DNA of 64,000 bases from the NCBI GenBank assembly GCA_945865635.1, contig CAMBEP010000003.1:1-64000 (forward strand). Direction: 5' to 3'. Below are positions 18,793-27,730 of this stretch, piece by piece (positions within the stretch are counted from its first letter, which is position 1; every line of letters starts with the position of its first letter). Under the pieces are notes generated by a model, which saw only the letters and a list, made by a program, of their open reading frames with translations, was not told where the DNA came from and did no database searches. This DNA is from Candidatus Kuenenia stuttgartensis. Its GTDB lineage: Bacteria > Planctomycetota > Planctomycetia > Isosphaerales > Isosphaeraceae. A program made the translations under genes and the position numbers.

Positions 18793-20058
18793 TTATATCC
18801 GGATCCGTATTTTATTTCGGTCCATCCAGACCAGAATCAGCCAATGCACCATCATGACTGAAGCGCCAGCCACAACCGGTTCATAACTTGCACCAAAGGC
18901 CTGGAAAATATTCTGGCCAAGATGTGTTTTGAGATTGGATTGAATAAATCCGTTCCACCAGTGGATGACCACATAGACGTAAATACAGTTGGCACCGATG
19001 ATTCGGATTGGCCAGAACAGGGGGGTCATCCCAGCGGCATCACAAGTGAAAACAAAAAAGCTAAGAAAGGCGAAGCAGATTCCGCCTGAGAATAAGATCC
19101 AGGATGGTGTCCAGATCTTCTTCACAACCGGACACATCCCCATTTCACCAATCCCATATCCCAAGGCAGCGAATGCGATGCCCATTACCACGAACTGCAA
19201 GCCGGTTTTCCAAGCCGGTATCGGTCGAGTCATCATCCCGCCTGCTATTAACCCCAGAATCATTGTTGCAAGCGTTGGAATAAAGCTTATGGTGGAATAA
19301 CCACCGCCGTTGTAAGCGAATGGTTTTTCCCGAGGGAACAAGTTCATGAACCACGTATCAAAGGCCCAGGCTGGGTTGGAATTTTTATTCCAATGGGCTT
19401 GAAAGCCTGTCAAGAATGAAGAGGAATTCTTATCCAGCCCAACAGCAGAATAATCAAAATTTGTCGATGGTAAAGGATAAGCTGCAAATAGAGCCCAATA
19501 ACTGATCAGAATGGCACTCAAAGCAATCCATTGAACTTTTCGGGTTTTAAGTCCCAGCAGAAAGAGAAAACAATAGCCAAGCCCAATTTGAGAAAGTGTA
19601 TCCTCGAAGGTAAAGTTGGTCTGTTTTCGCCCGACGGAGCGCAGAAAGATTCCAAGTGTCACAAGTGCAAACGCACGCCATATGGCATGCAACGTCATTT
19701 TCTTTTTGCTTTGCCCGTTTTGACGACGCGACAACAGCGAGAACGGCAGCGAAACACCCACCAGAAAAGAAAAAGATGGCTGAATCATGTCGTGCAATGA
19801 ACAGCCAATCCATTCGACATGGGTTTGATGGTAAGCCAAAGTTTTCCAGATTTTGCTTTCTGGAAAGTTTCGGGCCATGTGACTAAGATGTAAAGCCTCT
19901 GCCATCAAGAGAAACATCGCAAAGCCACGAAACGCATCGATTGATCCAAGCCGCGACTTCCCGAGATGTGCTGGCAAATCCAGTGAATCACCAGTTGGTG
20001 CCAAGAGGCTATCAGGGATGGTATCTTCGATCGGTACAGGCTCGTGCTCAAGGGACAT
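18793..20058 (-). CDS. Membrane acyltransferase, HGSNAT/DUF5009-like
   Basis: About 421 residues with roughly ten hydrophobic segments. The opening SRLGSIDAFRGFAMFLLM is the signature of the heparan-alpha-glucosaminide N-acetyltransferase/YeiB-related family (DUF5009, NagX-like), followed by WIGCSLHDMIQPSFSFLVGV. Such proteins acetylate sugars across the cytoplasmic membrane. I use the ATG at 20058: the longer ORF (ATG 20178) would overlap the start of the divergent PSD1 gene and adds about 40 residues that do not look like the family. The short gap means the promoters of the two genes overlap. The sugar substrate is unknown. Confidence 0.82.
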   Translation of the reverse strand: MSLEHEPVPIEDTIPDSLLAPTGDSLDLPAHLGKSRLGSIDAFRGFAMFLLMAEALHLSHMARNFPESKIWKTLAYHQTHVEWIGCSLHDMIQPSFSFLVGVSLPFSLLSRRQNGQSKKKMTLHAIWRAFALVTLGIFLRSVGRKQTNFTFEDTLSQIGLGYCFLFLLGLKTRKVQWIALSAILISYWALFAAYPLPSTNFDYSAVGLDKNSSSFLTGFQAHWNKNSNPAWAFDTWFMNLFPREKPFAYNGGGYSTISFIPTLATMILGLIAGGMMTRPIPAWKTGLQFVVMGIAFAALGYGIGEMGMCPVVKKIWTPSWILFSGGICFAFLSFFVFTCDAAGMTPLFWPIRIIGANCIYVYVVIHWWNGFIQSNLKTHLGQNIFQAFGASYEPVVAGASVMMVHWLILVWMDRNKIRIRI

Positions 20059-20176
20059 TTTGGTTTTGAATCCTGGCTTGCTTAGGGTAAGAAGCTCTTG
20101 CATCTGATCATTGAATAGATGATTATATAAAGACGACCCGCCTGCAAGCCCTGGTATCACAAAAAAAGAGTTGGCC

Positions 20177-23092
20177 ATGCGATCTCACAATCTTCCCATC
20201 TTATTTTTTCATTTTTTGATTATTTCTGGAATAACTTTACTAGGCAACTCAAATAACCATGCGGCCGATAGTCCGATTGATTTCGAAAAACAGGTGGCTC
20301 CAATTCTTTCGGCTCGATGTATAGGATGCCATCAGCCCGGTAAAGCAAAAGGGGGTTTGGATCTGACGACACTCAAAATGGCTCTTAAGGGTGGCGAATC
20401 AGGGCCTGCATTCGAACTGGGCTTAAACCAATCCAGTGAATTGCTTTCAAGAATTACTCCTGAGAATCCAAATTCGAAGCCTGACATGCCAAGGCAAGGC
20501 GAACCGCTGCTTGCAGAACAGATTCAAATATTGAACCGCTGGATTCGAGAGGGTGCAAAATGGCCAGAAAACTTGATATTAACTGAGAGATCCAAGTCAG
20601 ATGCATCGACATGGTGGTCATTACAGAAACTGGCTAATACCAAAGTTCCAAAGCTTCCCGAAAGTTTCCCGATCAATTGGGAAATAAACGCGATCGACCA
20701 TTTTATTGCTTTTAAATTGGCAACTGAAGGGCTCAAGCCATCTCCTCCTGCAGATCGAAGAATCTTGCTGAGGAGACTACACTATGACCTGACTGGGCTA
20801 CCACCTACAACTGAAGAAGTTCAAGCATTTTTAAATGACAATCTGCCGGACGCCTATGAACGACGTGTCGATCGACTTCTGGCATCGCCACGATATGGAG
20901 AACACTGGGGCCGATACTGGTTGGATGTGGTTCGATTTGGCGAGTCGAATGGCTTTGAGCGAAATGTACTCATCGATAATTCCTGGCCATTTCGGGATTA
21001 TGTAATTCGATCATTGAACGAAGATAAACCATTTCCCCAGATGATTCGCGAACATTTGGCAGGTGACGTACTTTTACCTGACAGACCTGAGGATATGTTG
21101 GGCGTTGCATTTCTAACAGTTGGTCCATTTGATGATGTCGGGAATCAGGATCCAGTCCAAGCGGCTCAGATTCGAGCCAATGCAATCGACGATACAATCG
21201 TCGCAACAAGTTCTGCATTCCTTGGGTTGACAATCGGTTGCGCCCGTTGCCATGACCATAAGTTTGATCCCATTCTGCAAAGCGATTATTACAGACTTCA
21301 ATCGACTTTTGATGGGACGCGGCAAGGCGCCAGACCTCTTGCAACAACCGCACAATTAGAGATGCGTGGACGTCATTTAAAACCTCTTGAAGCACGACGA
21401 AACCTGATCAGCACCGGGTTGGCCAATTTGGAGAAAACGTTTCAGGAACGAGTGACTCAGGAATTGAAAAACCGGCCTGTCAAAATTACAAAACCGTTGG
21501 TTAGCCCACAAGGGATCGAGGAAAGATTCACTGAAAAAGCTGTGAAGCAGATTCGGTTAACCATATTAAATAGCGACCGCGACCCGAATTCCGCAAGCGG
21601 CACTCGGATTGAAGAATTGGAATTATGGACAAAAAGTCCTATTCCAAAAAACTTGGCTTTGGCTACGGCAGGCACTAAAATCACTGGGCCTTCAAGAAAA
21701 CCTGGCGACTTCAGTGATGCATATGCACCTGAATTGATGATTGATGGAAAATTTGGTGCTGCCTGGGTTTCAGCGGCCACTCCGGCAGTTGTCGTATTGA
21801 CATTATCAAAACCAGAGATTCTCGAAAAGCTTTTGGCTTCAAGCGATCGGGGTGGTGAGATTAAAGGCAAAACGCCATATAATGTTTTTCTTGGCGATTA
21901 CACTTTAGAGATATCCACAGATGGCGTGGCGTGGGAGCTTTTGGCTGATTCCGCTCGTGAGCGGCCCGCACCTTCGGAGGCTCACGATCAGGCAAGGCGG
22001 AGACGTCTGGGGTATAATGCCATGGAAACCGCAGAGATGCAAAAGCTTCGCGGCGAATTGACGGAAGTGGAACAGAAAATCGCGTTGGTTCCGAATTTCA
22101 CAAGTGTTTGGGCTGGCAATTTTGCCCAACCAGCGAAGCCGGCTTATTTGCAAATCGGCGGTGATCCGCAGCGCAGAGGGCCAGACATTTTTCCTGGATC
22201 ACCTTCGTATTTAAAAAGTACAATGCCAGCATACCAATTAGATTCTAACGCGCCTGAGTCTGAACGCCGAAAAGCTTTGGCAGACTGGATTTCAAGTCCC
22301 CAGAATGTATTGACCTGGCGCGTGCTTGCGAACCGGATCTGGCATTTGCATTTTGGGACAGGAATTGTGGATACGCCTGGCGATTTTGGATATATGGGTG
22401 GCCGTCCATCACATCCAGAGCTATTGGACTGGCTGGCCAATCGTTTGATAGACCATGGAGGCCGATGGAAACCTTTGCACCGTGAGATTGTATTAAGCCA
22501 GACCTATCGGCAGTCATCAGTTGCCAATTCGGCAGGAGTGGCAAAGGATGTGCAGTCACGATTTCTATGGAGATACCCTCCACGACGTTTGCAAGGTGAG
22601 CAAATTCGTGATTCCATGCTTTATGCAGGTGGTGTGCTTAATGAAACTCGTGGTGGGCCCGGATTCCGGCTATATCAATATTTGCAAGACAATGTTGCCA
22701 CATATGTATCTCTTGATAATCCAGGACCGGAAACCTGGCGTCGATCGATTTATCACCAGTCTGCACGTGCAGCAAAGGTCGATTATCTCTCTGACTTTGA
22801 CTGTCCTGACAACGCTCAAAGCGCTCCATCAAGGCTGACAACGACAACACCATTGCAATCCATGACCCAATGGAACCACCAGTTCACGATGCGAATGGCT
22901 GAGAAACTGGCAGAACGAGTCCACTCGATTGCTGATCCCAAAGCTCGTGTAAGTGAGATCTTCAAGATCGTTTATCAACGACAGCCAACAGTGCAGGAAG
23001 TGGAAGAATCCGCCACATTAGCAGCCTCTGCAGGCTGGGTAAATCTAACAAGAGTCCTGATCAACAGCAACGAATTTCTTTATCTCGAATGA
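20177..23092 (+). CDS. PSD1 protein: Planctomycete cytochrome C + DUF1549 + DUF1553, with discoidin-like insert
   Basis: About 971 residues with a signal peptide (ILFFHFLIISGITLLG). The order is a cytochrome c domain with CIGCHQPGKAKGG near residue 50, DUF1549 (ILLRRLHYDLTGLPP) containing a second heme-like site CARCHDHKFDPI, an F5/8-type C (discoidin-like) segment at about 440-590, and DUF1553 (ALADWISSPQN..RVLANRIWHLHFG, HPELLDWLAN). A TTG at 20171 is an alternative start. It overlaps the downstream DUF1501 gene by four bases. The family is near-universal in Planctomycetes and tied to polysaccharide use or envelope functions; its biochemistry is unproven. The insert probably binds carbohydrate (inference). 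Confidence 0.92.
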   Translation: MRSHNLPILFFHFLIISGITLLGNSNNHAADSPIDFEKQVAPILSARCIGCHQPGKAKGGLDLTTLKMALKGGESGPAFELGLNQSSELLSRITPENPNSKPDMPRQGEPLLAEQIQILNRWIREGAKWPENLILTERSKSDASTWWSLQKLANTKVPKLPESFPINWEINAIDHFIAFKLATEGLKPSPPADRRILLRRLHYDLTGLPPTTEEVQAFLNDNLPDAYERRVDRLLASPRYGEHWGRYWLDVVRFGESNGFERNVLIDNSWPFRDYVIRSLNEDKPFPQMIREHLAGDVLLPDRPEDMLGVAFLTVGPFDDVGNQDPVQAAQIRANAIDDTIVATSSAFLGLTIGCARCHDHKFDPILQSDYYRLQSTFDGTRQGARPLATTAQLEMRGRHLKPLEARRNLISTGLANLEKTFQERVTQELKNRPVKITKPLVSPQGIEERFTEKAVKQIRLTILNSDRDPNSASGTRIEELELWTKSPIPKNLALATAGTKITGPSRKPGDFSDAYAPELMIDGKFGAAWVSAATPAVVVLTLSKPEILEKLLASSDRGGEIKGKTPYNVFLGDYTLEISTDGVAWELLADSARERPAPSEAHDQARRRRLGYNAMETAEMQKLRGELTEVEQKIALVPNFTSVWAGNFAQPAKPAYLQIGGDPQRRGPDIFPGSPSYLKSTMPAYQLDSNAPESERRKALADWISSPQNVLTWRVLANRIWHLHFGTGIVDTPGDFGYMGGRPSHPELLDWLANRLIDHGGRWKPLHREIVLSQTYRQSSVANSAGVAKDVQSRFLWRYPPRRLQGEQIRDSMLYAGGVLNETRGGPGFRLYQYLQDNVATYVSLDNPGPETWRRSIYHQSARAAKVDYLSDFDCPDNAQSAPSRLTTTTPLQSMTQWNHQFTMRMAEKLAERVHSIADPKARVSEIFKIVYQRQPTVQEVEESATLAASAGWVNLTRVLINSNEFLYLE

Positions 23093-24564
23093 AATTCAAA
23101 GACAAACGGAACAAGGTCATGGAACTAAAAAATACAAAAATGCAGGATTGGTTGAGCCGTCGTGGCTTCATGGGCGATGTTGCGGCCGGTATTATCGGTG
23201 TTGCGCTAATGGATCTTGACCGTGCGGAGTCTGCTGAAAAACCGGAAAGTTGGCAGCCTGGCAAGCCTCAATTTGAACCAAAAGCGCGGCAGGTTCTGCA
23301 CATTTTCTGCCCTGGTGCCGCAAGCCACATTGATTTGTGGGATTATAAGCCTGCTTTGGCCCAATATCATGGAACCCCATTGCCAGGAGCCGAAGCCTTT
23401 CTAAGTTTTCAGGGCAAGAACGGCAATCTGATGAAAAGTCCGTGGCCGTTTATTCGCAGTGGTCAAAGTGGTAAACCAATCTCTTCAATTCTGCCAAATG
23501 TTGCTAAACATGCAGATGATATTGCTTTTATTCATAGTATGACATCTAGGTCGAACACACACGGCCCTGGTTGTATTTTTATGAATACAGGTTTTGTGAG
23601 AGAAGGGTTTCCCTCCGCAGGTGCTTGGGTGGGATATGCTTTGGGTAGTTTAAATGATAATTTGCCACGTTTTGTGGCCATGCCCGACGTTCGGGGCGAA
23701 CCACCAAACGGAAAAGCCAACTGGTCAAACGGCTTCTTGCCGGCAGCATATCAGGCTGTACCGATGACGGCCCAGCAGGCTATTCGGAATTTAAATCCTC
23801 CAAATGAAATTCGCGGTGAGTCTGAAAAAGCCGCTCGTTCTTATTTGGACAGGATCAACCGACGATACGCTGATCAGCATCCGGACAACACCGAGCTTTC
23901 TGCCAGAGTTTCAAGTTATGAACTGGCGGCACGCATGCAACTGGCTGCCCCTGAGGCCACAGGCATGGATGGCGAACCAGCTCACATCCGTCAGCTTTAT
24001 GGAGTGGATGATGCCAACCCATTAAAATCCGCCTATGCCAAGAACTGCCTGATGGCGCGGCGATTTCTTGAACGTGGTGTGCGCTATGTCAGCCTATATT
24101 GTGCGTCTCGCGCATCGGGTGTGGATGGTCTGTTAAATTGGGATGCTCATAAAACGTTGAAAGCAGATTATGAGCGACATTGCCCAATTTTTGATCAGCC
24201 CACAGCTGCTCTCATCACCGATTTGAAACAGCGAGGCCTTTTAGAAAAAGATGTCTTGATAATTTGGACAACAGAGTTTGGCAGGATGCCAACACACCAG
24301 GAAGGCACATCTGGCCGCGACCATAACCCCGATGCTTTCACCACATGGATGATGGGCGCAGGAGTCAAAGGTGGAACAAGCTATGGCGCCACCGATGAAT
24401 TTGGGAGAAAATCGGTCGAGAAGATCACCACCGCTCATGACTTTTATGCCACAGTCTTACATCTGTTAGGTTTGGATCATGAGCGTCTAACCTATTATCA
24501 CAATGGCACGAATCGTCGTTTAACGGATGTACACGGACATGTGATCAGAGAAATACTGACCTGA
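23089..24564 (+). CDS. DUF1501 protein
   Basis: 491 residues, the usual length. A Tat-like start (LSRRGFMGD, then a short hydrophobic stretch) suggests export in a folded state. The body is DUF1501, a sulfatase/alkaline-phosphatase-like fold, with HIFCPGAASHIDLWDYKP, HSMTSRSNTHGPG and a C-terminal block IIWTTEFGRMPTHQ...GRDHNPDAFTTW with HLLGLDHERLTYYHNG. These His/Asp blocks probably hold metals. It is translationally coupled to PSD1 by an ATGA overlap. Function is unknown but pairing with PSD1 is a planctomycete constant. The same pair occurs twice more in this window, here in the + direction. Confidence 0.93.
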   Translation: MKFKDKRNKVMELKNTKMQDWLSRRGFMGDVAAGIIGVALMDLDRAESAEKPESWQPGKPQFEPKARQVLHIFCPGAASHIDLWDYKPALAQYHGTPLPGAEAFLSFQGKNGNLMKSPWPFIRSGQSGKPISSILPNVAKHADDIAFIHSMTSRSNTHGPGCIFMNTGFVREGFPSAGAWVGYALGSLNDNLPRFVAMPDVRGEPPNGKANWSNGFLPAAYQAVPMTAQQAIRNLNPPNEIRGESEKAARSYLDRINRRYADQHPDNTELSARVSSYELAARMQLAAPEATGMDGEPAHIRQLYGVDDANPLKSAYAKNCLMARRFLERGVRYVSLYCASRASGVDGLLNWDAHKTLKADYERHCPIFDQPTAALITDLKQRGLLEKDVLIIWTTEFGRMPTHQEGTSGRDHNPDAFTTWMMGAGVKGGTSYGATDEFGRKSVEKITTAHDFYATVLHLLGLDHERLTYYHNGTNRRLTDVHGHVIREILT

Positions 24565-24590
24565 TCAATCTACTTAATAGTAAAGGTATT

Positions 24591-25486
24591 ATGCATAAAA
24601 TACCGCAAGCGAGGTATGTTTTTGGGGTGGCAATAGGCCATGCTCTAGGCATGGTGGTTGAATTTAAAAGCCTTGGTACATTTGATTTGGTCACAGGTTG
24701 TCGTTCAGGCGAACTTCATGGCCTTTCTCCAGCTCAAGGGACAGACGATACCAGCATGGCTATTTCATAGGCCAATTGTTTTATCAAGACGGGTTGAAAT
24801 TTAAATGATCATGCAGTTCGATATCTCGATTGGTGGAAAAACGGACAATATTGCTCGACAGGTAAATGTATTAATATCGGAATATTCACTGCTGGATGTT
24901 TGGGAACTTATCAAATTGGACGTAGCGCTGCGACTTCCAGCCAGAGATACGAAAGATCAAGCGGAGATGCGTCAATGATGCGACTCGCTCCCGTACCTAT
25001 TGCATATTCTCATTATTACCCGGATCGGATCGCGGATCTGACACTACTCCTGACAGAATCCAGTCGCCCAACTCATGGCAGTGACCAGTGTTTACCGGCT
25101 TGTGCTTGTTTTGGAATCATGTTGGCGGCTTTGTGGTTAAGGGCGAATCCATAGAAGCAATTTTCAATCCCAAATGGCCGGTCTGGCATAAGATGAATGA
25201 AATACCTTGTATCCATCCCCGCTTGCAGGAGTTGATTGGCGGCAGTTAATGGGCGAAAAAACTCCCTTTAATAAGTAGTTCTGATTATGTTGATGAATCT
25301 TTTGAAGCGGCAGTTTGGGCTTTTGTTCAGGCTTCTTCATTTGAAGAGGACACGAAAAGCTCTGTTTGTGCTCAGCTTGTTGGCGGTTTTTGGTGCAAAT
25401 CCGGTATTCCTGACTCCCTGGAAACAGGTCTCGCCGATCAAGATCTCTTTGAACACGTTCTGGTAAAACTGGTGAACTTGTCATAA
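24591..25486 (+). pseudogene. Decayed ADP-ribosylglycohydrolase (DraG-like) gene
   Basis: Fragments of one ADP-ribosylglycohydrolase lie in order but in different frames. The intact start is ATG 24591: IPQARYVFGVAIGHALGMVV and VTGCRSGELHGLSPAQGTDD; TDDTSMA is the Mg-binding motif. The frame stops at TAG 24768-24770. A later fragment at about 24840-25010 reads QYCSTGKCINIGIFTAG and GDASMMRLAPVPIAY. A last one at about 25270-25486 reads SSDYVDESFEAAVWAFVQA, then VCAQLVGGFWCKSGIP. The segment that should hold the second metal site (GDDADT region) is deleted. Several frameshifts and stops make it non-functional. It sits in the roughly 1 kb gap after a DUF1501 gene. Confidence 0.85.
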
Positions 25487-25651
25487 AAATCATTCTGAAA
25501 CAGCCCATTTGTTGTCGCCAACAGAAAGAAACTTTTCCCAGAATTTGCTTCTTCAGAATTATGTTTTATAGTTGAAGGTGAAAGACTTTTGTGAACGGCC
25601 AAATCTCAAAGGCCGTAATGCAACCACGACATGCACCTGAGGAATTATCAC

Positions 25652-26134
25652 ATGATTCGTAAACGTTTACTTCTGGCATTAGTAGGCCTCTTACTGGGTC
25701 TATCTAACACATCCCAGTCAAATGCTCAAATCTTTGGAGGCCACAGAGCCTCGTCCACGATCCATTCTGGCGTGGGACACACCTTTGGTGGATACAACAG
25801 TGTCCCAGTCTATCAGTATCAGGAACCACTTGCTGGCGCCCAACCAGCCGCTGCTCCAGCCTTTAGCGGGTACCTGCAAGAGCCTGTTCTTTCGGCCCGG
25901 ACTGTGAACTCAGCCGGAAATTGGCCAGCAGGCGTAAGCCAACCACCCGTTCCAATCAATTACTCCACGACCGGACCAAACCCCAGCGTTTTTACGGCTG
26001 GAACTCGTTCTGGTGGTATGACCCAAGTCAAGGTTCTCCGATATGGAATTCCTATAACCGCGGCAATTATTGATTGCCAGAGTAAATTTCTAAGAACTCA
26101 AGTCAACCGATTTCTTAATAGCGAAATCGGTTGA
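25652..26134 (+). CDS. Small secreted hypothetical protein
   Basis: 160 residues. The N-terminus is a signal peptide, MIRKRLLLALVGLLLGLSN ending near SNAQ. The rest is low in charge and rich in Gly, Ser, Pro and Tyr (GYNSVPVYQYQEPLAGAQPA), so it may be a disordered exported or surface protein. ATG 25652 follows TGAGGAATT; the upstream in-frame ATG at 25631 is not used. Its last codons and stop form half of a terminator hairpin. I recognise no family. Confidence 0.7.
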   Translation: MIRKRLLLALVGLLLGLSNTSQSNAQIFGGHRASSTIHSGVGHTFGGYNSVPVYQYQEPLAGAQPAAAPAFSGYLQEPVLSARTVNSAGNWPAGVSQPPVPINYSTTGPNPSVFTAGTRSGGMTQVKVLRYGIPITAAIIDCQSKFLRTQVNRFLNSEIG

Positions 26135-26140
26135 TATTTT
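26104..26140 (+). terminator. Terminator hairpin containing the stop codon of the 25652 gene
   Basis: CAACCGATTTC (26104-26114) pairs perfectly with GAAATCGGTTG (26123-26133) around an 8-base loop and is followed by ATATTTTATTG. The gene's stop TGA (26132-26134) is in the right arm. It also separates the gene from the convergent DUF1501 gene 16 bases away. Confidence 0.75.
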
Positions 26141-26149
26141 ATTGTTATT

Positions 26150-27694
26150 TCAGGCTAGAATTTCTCGAATAACATGGCCATGAACATCCGTCAGGCGTCG
26201 ATCAATTCCATTATTACGATAGGTCAGTTTTTTATGATCTATGCCAAGCAAATGAAGCAAAGTGGCATGGACATCGTAAATCATCGTGGGTTTATCACGA
26301 TCGGCCGGTTTGTATCCGAAATCATCACTTGGGCCATATTTCAGGCCACCTTTAATTCCACCGCCTGCCATCCAAGTGGTGAAGCAATAAGGGTTGTGAT
26401 CACGCCCCAAGCCACCTTGGCTGGAAGGCATGCGACCAAATTCTGTAGACCATAGCACAATGGTGTCATCCAGCAAACCTCGCTGTTTCAAGTCTTGAAT
26501 CAGGGCTGAAGCTCCGTGGGCCATACCACGTGCGAGAGGGCCATGGTCTCGCTTGACATCTTCGTGGCTATCCCAATTTCGTCGCGGAAAGCCGTTGTCA
26601 TTTCCAGACCAAATTTGTACAAACCGAACACCACGTTCAATCAGCCGCCGCGCCGTCAGGCACTTTCGCGAAAACACCTGTGTTTCTTCAAGTGCATTAA
26701 TCTCCGAGGGATAAGTGCTTGGGATATGATCAAGGCCATAGAGTTTCAAGGTGTGCTGAGCCTCTTTGGATAAATCGAGAGCTTCAGGAGCAGCGAGTTG
26801 CATACGGGCCGCGAGTTCATAACCGCGGATTCGTGCATCCAATCGGCTGTCTTCTGGACGCTGGGAAGCATGAGTCCGATTTATATGGGCCATCAATCGC
26901 AAGGCATCAGCCTCGGAATCTGATGAAAAACGACCTCGATATCGCTCGTCGGCCTGGAGATTTGCAATCGGGTTTGGCTGGCCCGGATAGGTAACTGTAC
27001 CGGAATATTGGCCTGGTAAAAATCCTGAATCCCAGTTTTTTGTGCCATTTGAAGCCAAGCCACGATGATCGGGCATAACGACGAACGTTGGCAGATTATC
27101 GTTCATGCTGCCCAAACCATAGCTGATCCAGGAACCGGCGGAGGGAAATCCTGGAAGCGAAAACCCCGTCGTTTGCAGCAAGGTGGCCTGACTGTGGATG
27201 CCCGTTTTGCCCACCATGTTATGGACAAACGTGATTTCGTCGGCCACCGGTGCAAAAGCCGAAACGGCTTCTGAAAGATACTGACCAGATTGGCCGTATT
27301 GGCCAAATTTCCAGACAGGAGCGAGCCACGGGCCAAGTCCATTTTGAAACGCCTCAACCGACTCTCCAAAGTTCGATTCTTGGCCATTTCGTCGCTGCAA
27401 TTCCGGCTTATAATCAAAAAGATCCAAATGACTGGCCGCACCCGCCATAAAGAGTTCTATCACCCGACTGGCTTTGGGAGGGTGGTGCAAAACACCTTTC
27501 AATATACCGGGTGTACCGGTTGGATTTGATTCAACGCTAGCTGATCTGGTTTCACTCTCGGTTGCCATCATTGCCAAGGCAATTGCGCCCAGTCCGCCAC
27601 CTGTATTTCGAAGCAAATCGCGTCGCGATATTCCATTGGAATTATCGTATAGCCTTGATTCAGAGCAGTGCCAGCGAGATTGATTTTTACTCAT
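26150..27694 (-). CDS. DUF1501 protein
   Basis: About 514 residues from the ATG at 27694, which has AAAGAG upstream. An ATG at 27730, directly after the PSD1 stop, gives 526 residues and is possible. A twin-arginine-like ISRRDLLRNTGGGLGAIALA is followed by the DUF1501 fold: VIELFMAGAASHLDLFDYKP, HNMVGKTGIHSQ, GVRFVQIWSG, then LWSTEFGRMPSSQ and GRDHNPYCFTTW, ending LLGIDHKKLTYRNNGIDRR. It follows its PSD1 partner in one transcript. The C-terminal tail is nearly the same as in the 23089 protein, so the two are close paralogues. Confidence 0.92.
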   Translation of the reverse strand: MSKNQSRWHCSESRLYDNSNGISRRDLLRNTGGGLGAIALAMMATESETRSASVESNPTGTPGILKGVLHHPPKASRVIELFMAGAASHLDLFDYKPELQRRNGQESNFGESVEAFQNGLGPWLAPVWKFGQYGQSGQYLSEAVSAFAPVADEITFVHNMVGKTGIHSQATLLQTTGFSLPGFPSAGSWISYGLGSMNDNLPTFVVMPDHRGLASNGTKNWDSGFLPGQYSGTVTYPGQPNPIANLQADERYRGRFSSDSEADALRLMAHINRTHASQRPEDSRLDARIRGYELAARMQLAAPEALDLSKEAQHTLKLYGLDHIPSTYPSEINALEETQVFSRKCLTARRLIERGVRFVQIWSGNDNGFPRRNWDSHEDVKRDHGPLARGMAHGASALIQDLKQRGLLDDTIVLWSTEFGRMPSSQGGLGRDHNPYCFTTWMAGGGIKGGLKYGPSDDFGYKPADRDKPTMIYDVHATLLHLLGIDHKKLTYRNNGIDRRLTDVHGHVIREILA

Positions 27695-27730
27695 GCGATT
27701 AGACTCTTTATAAGAAGCGTTGTATTGCAT

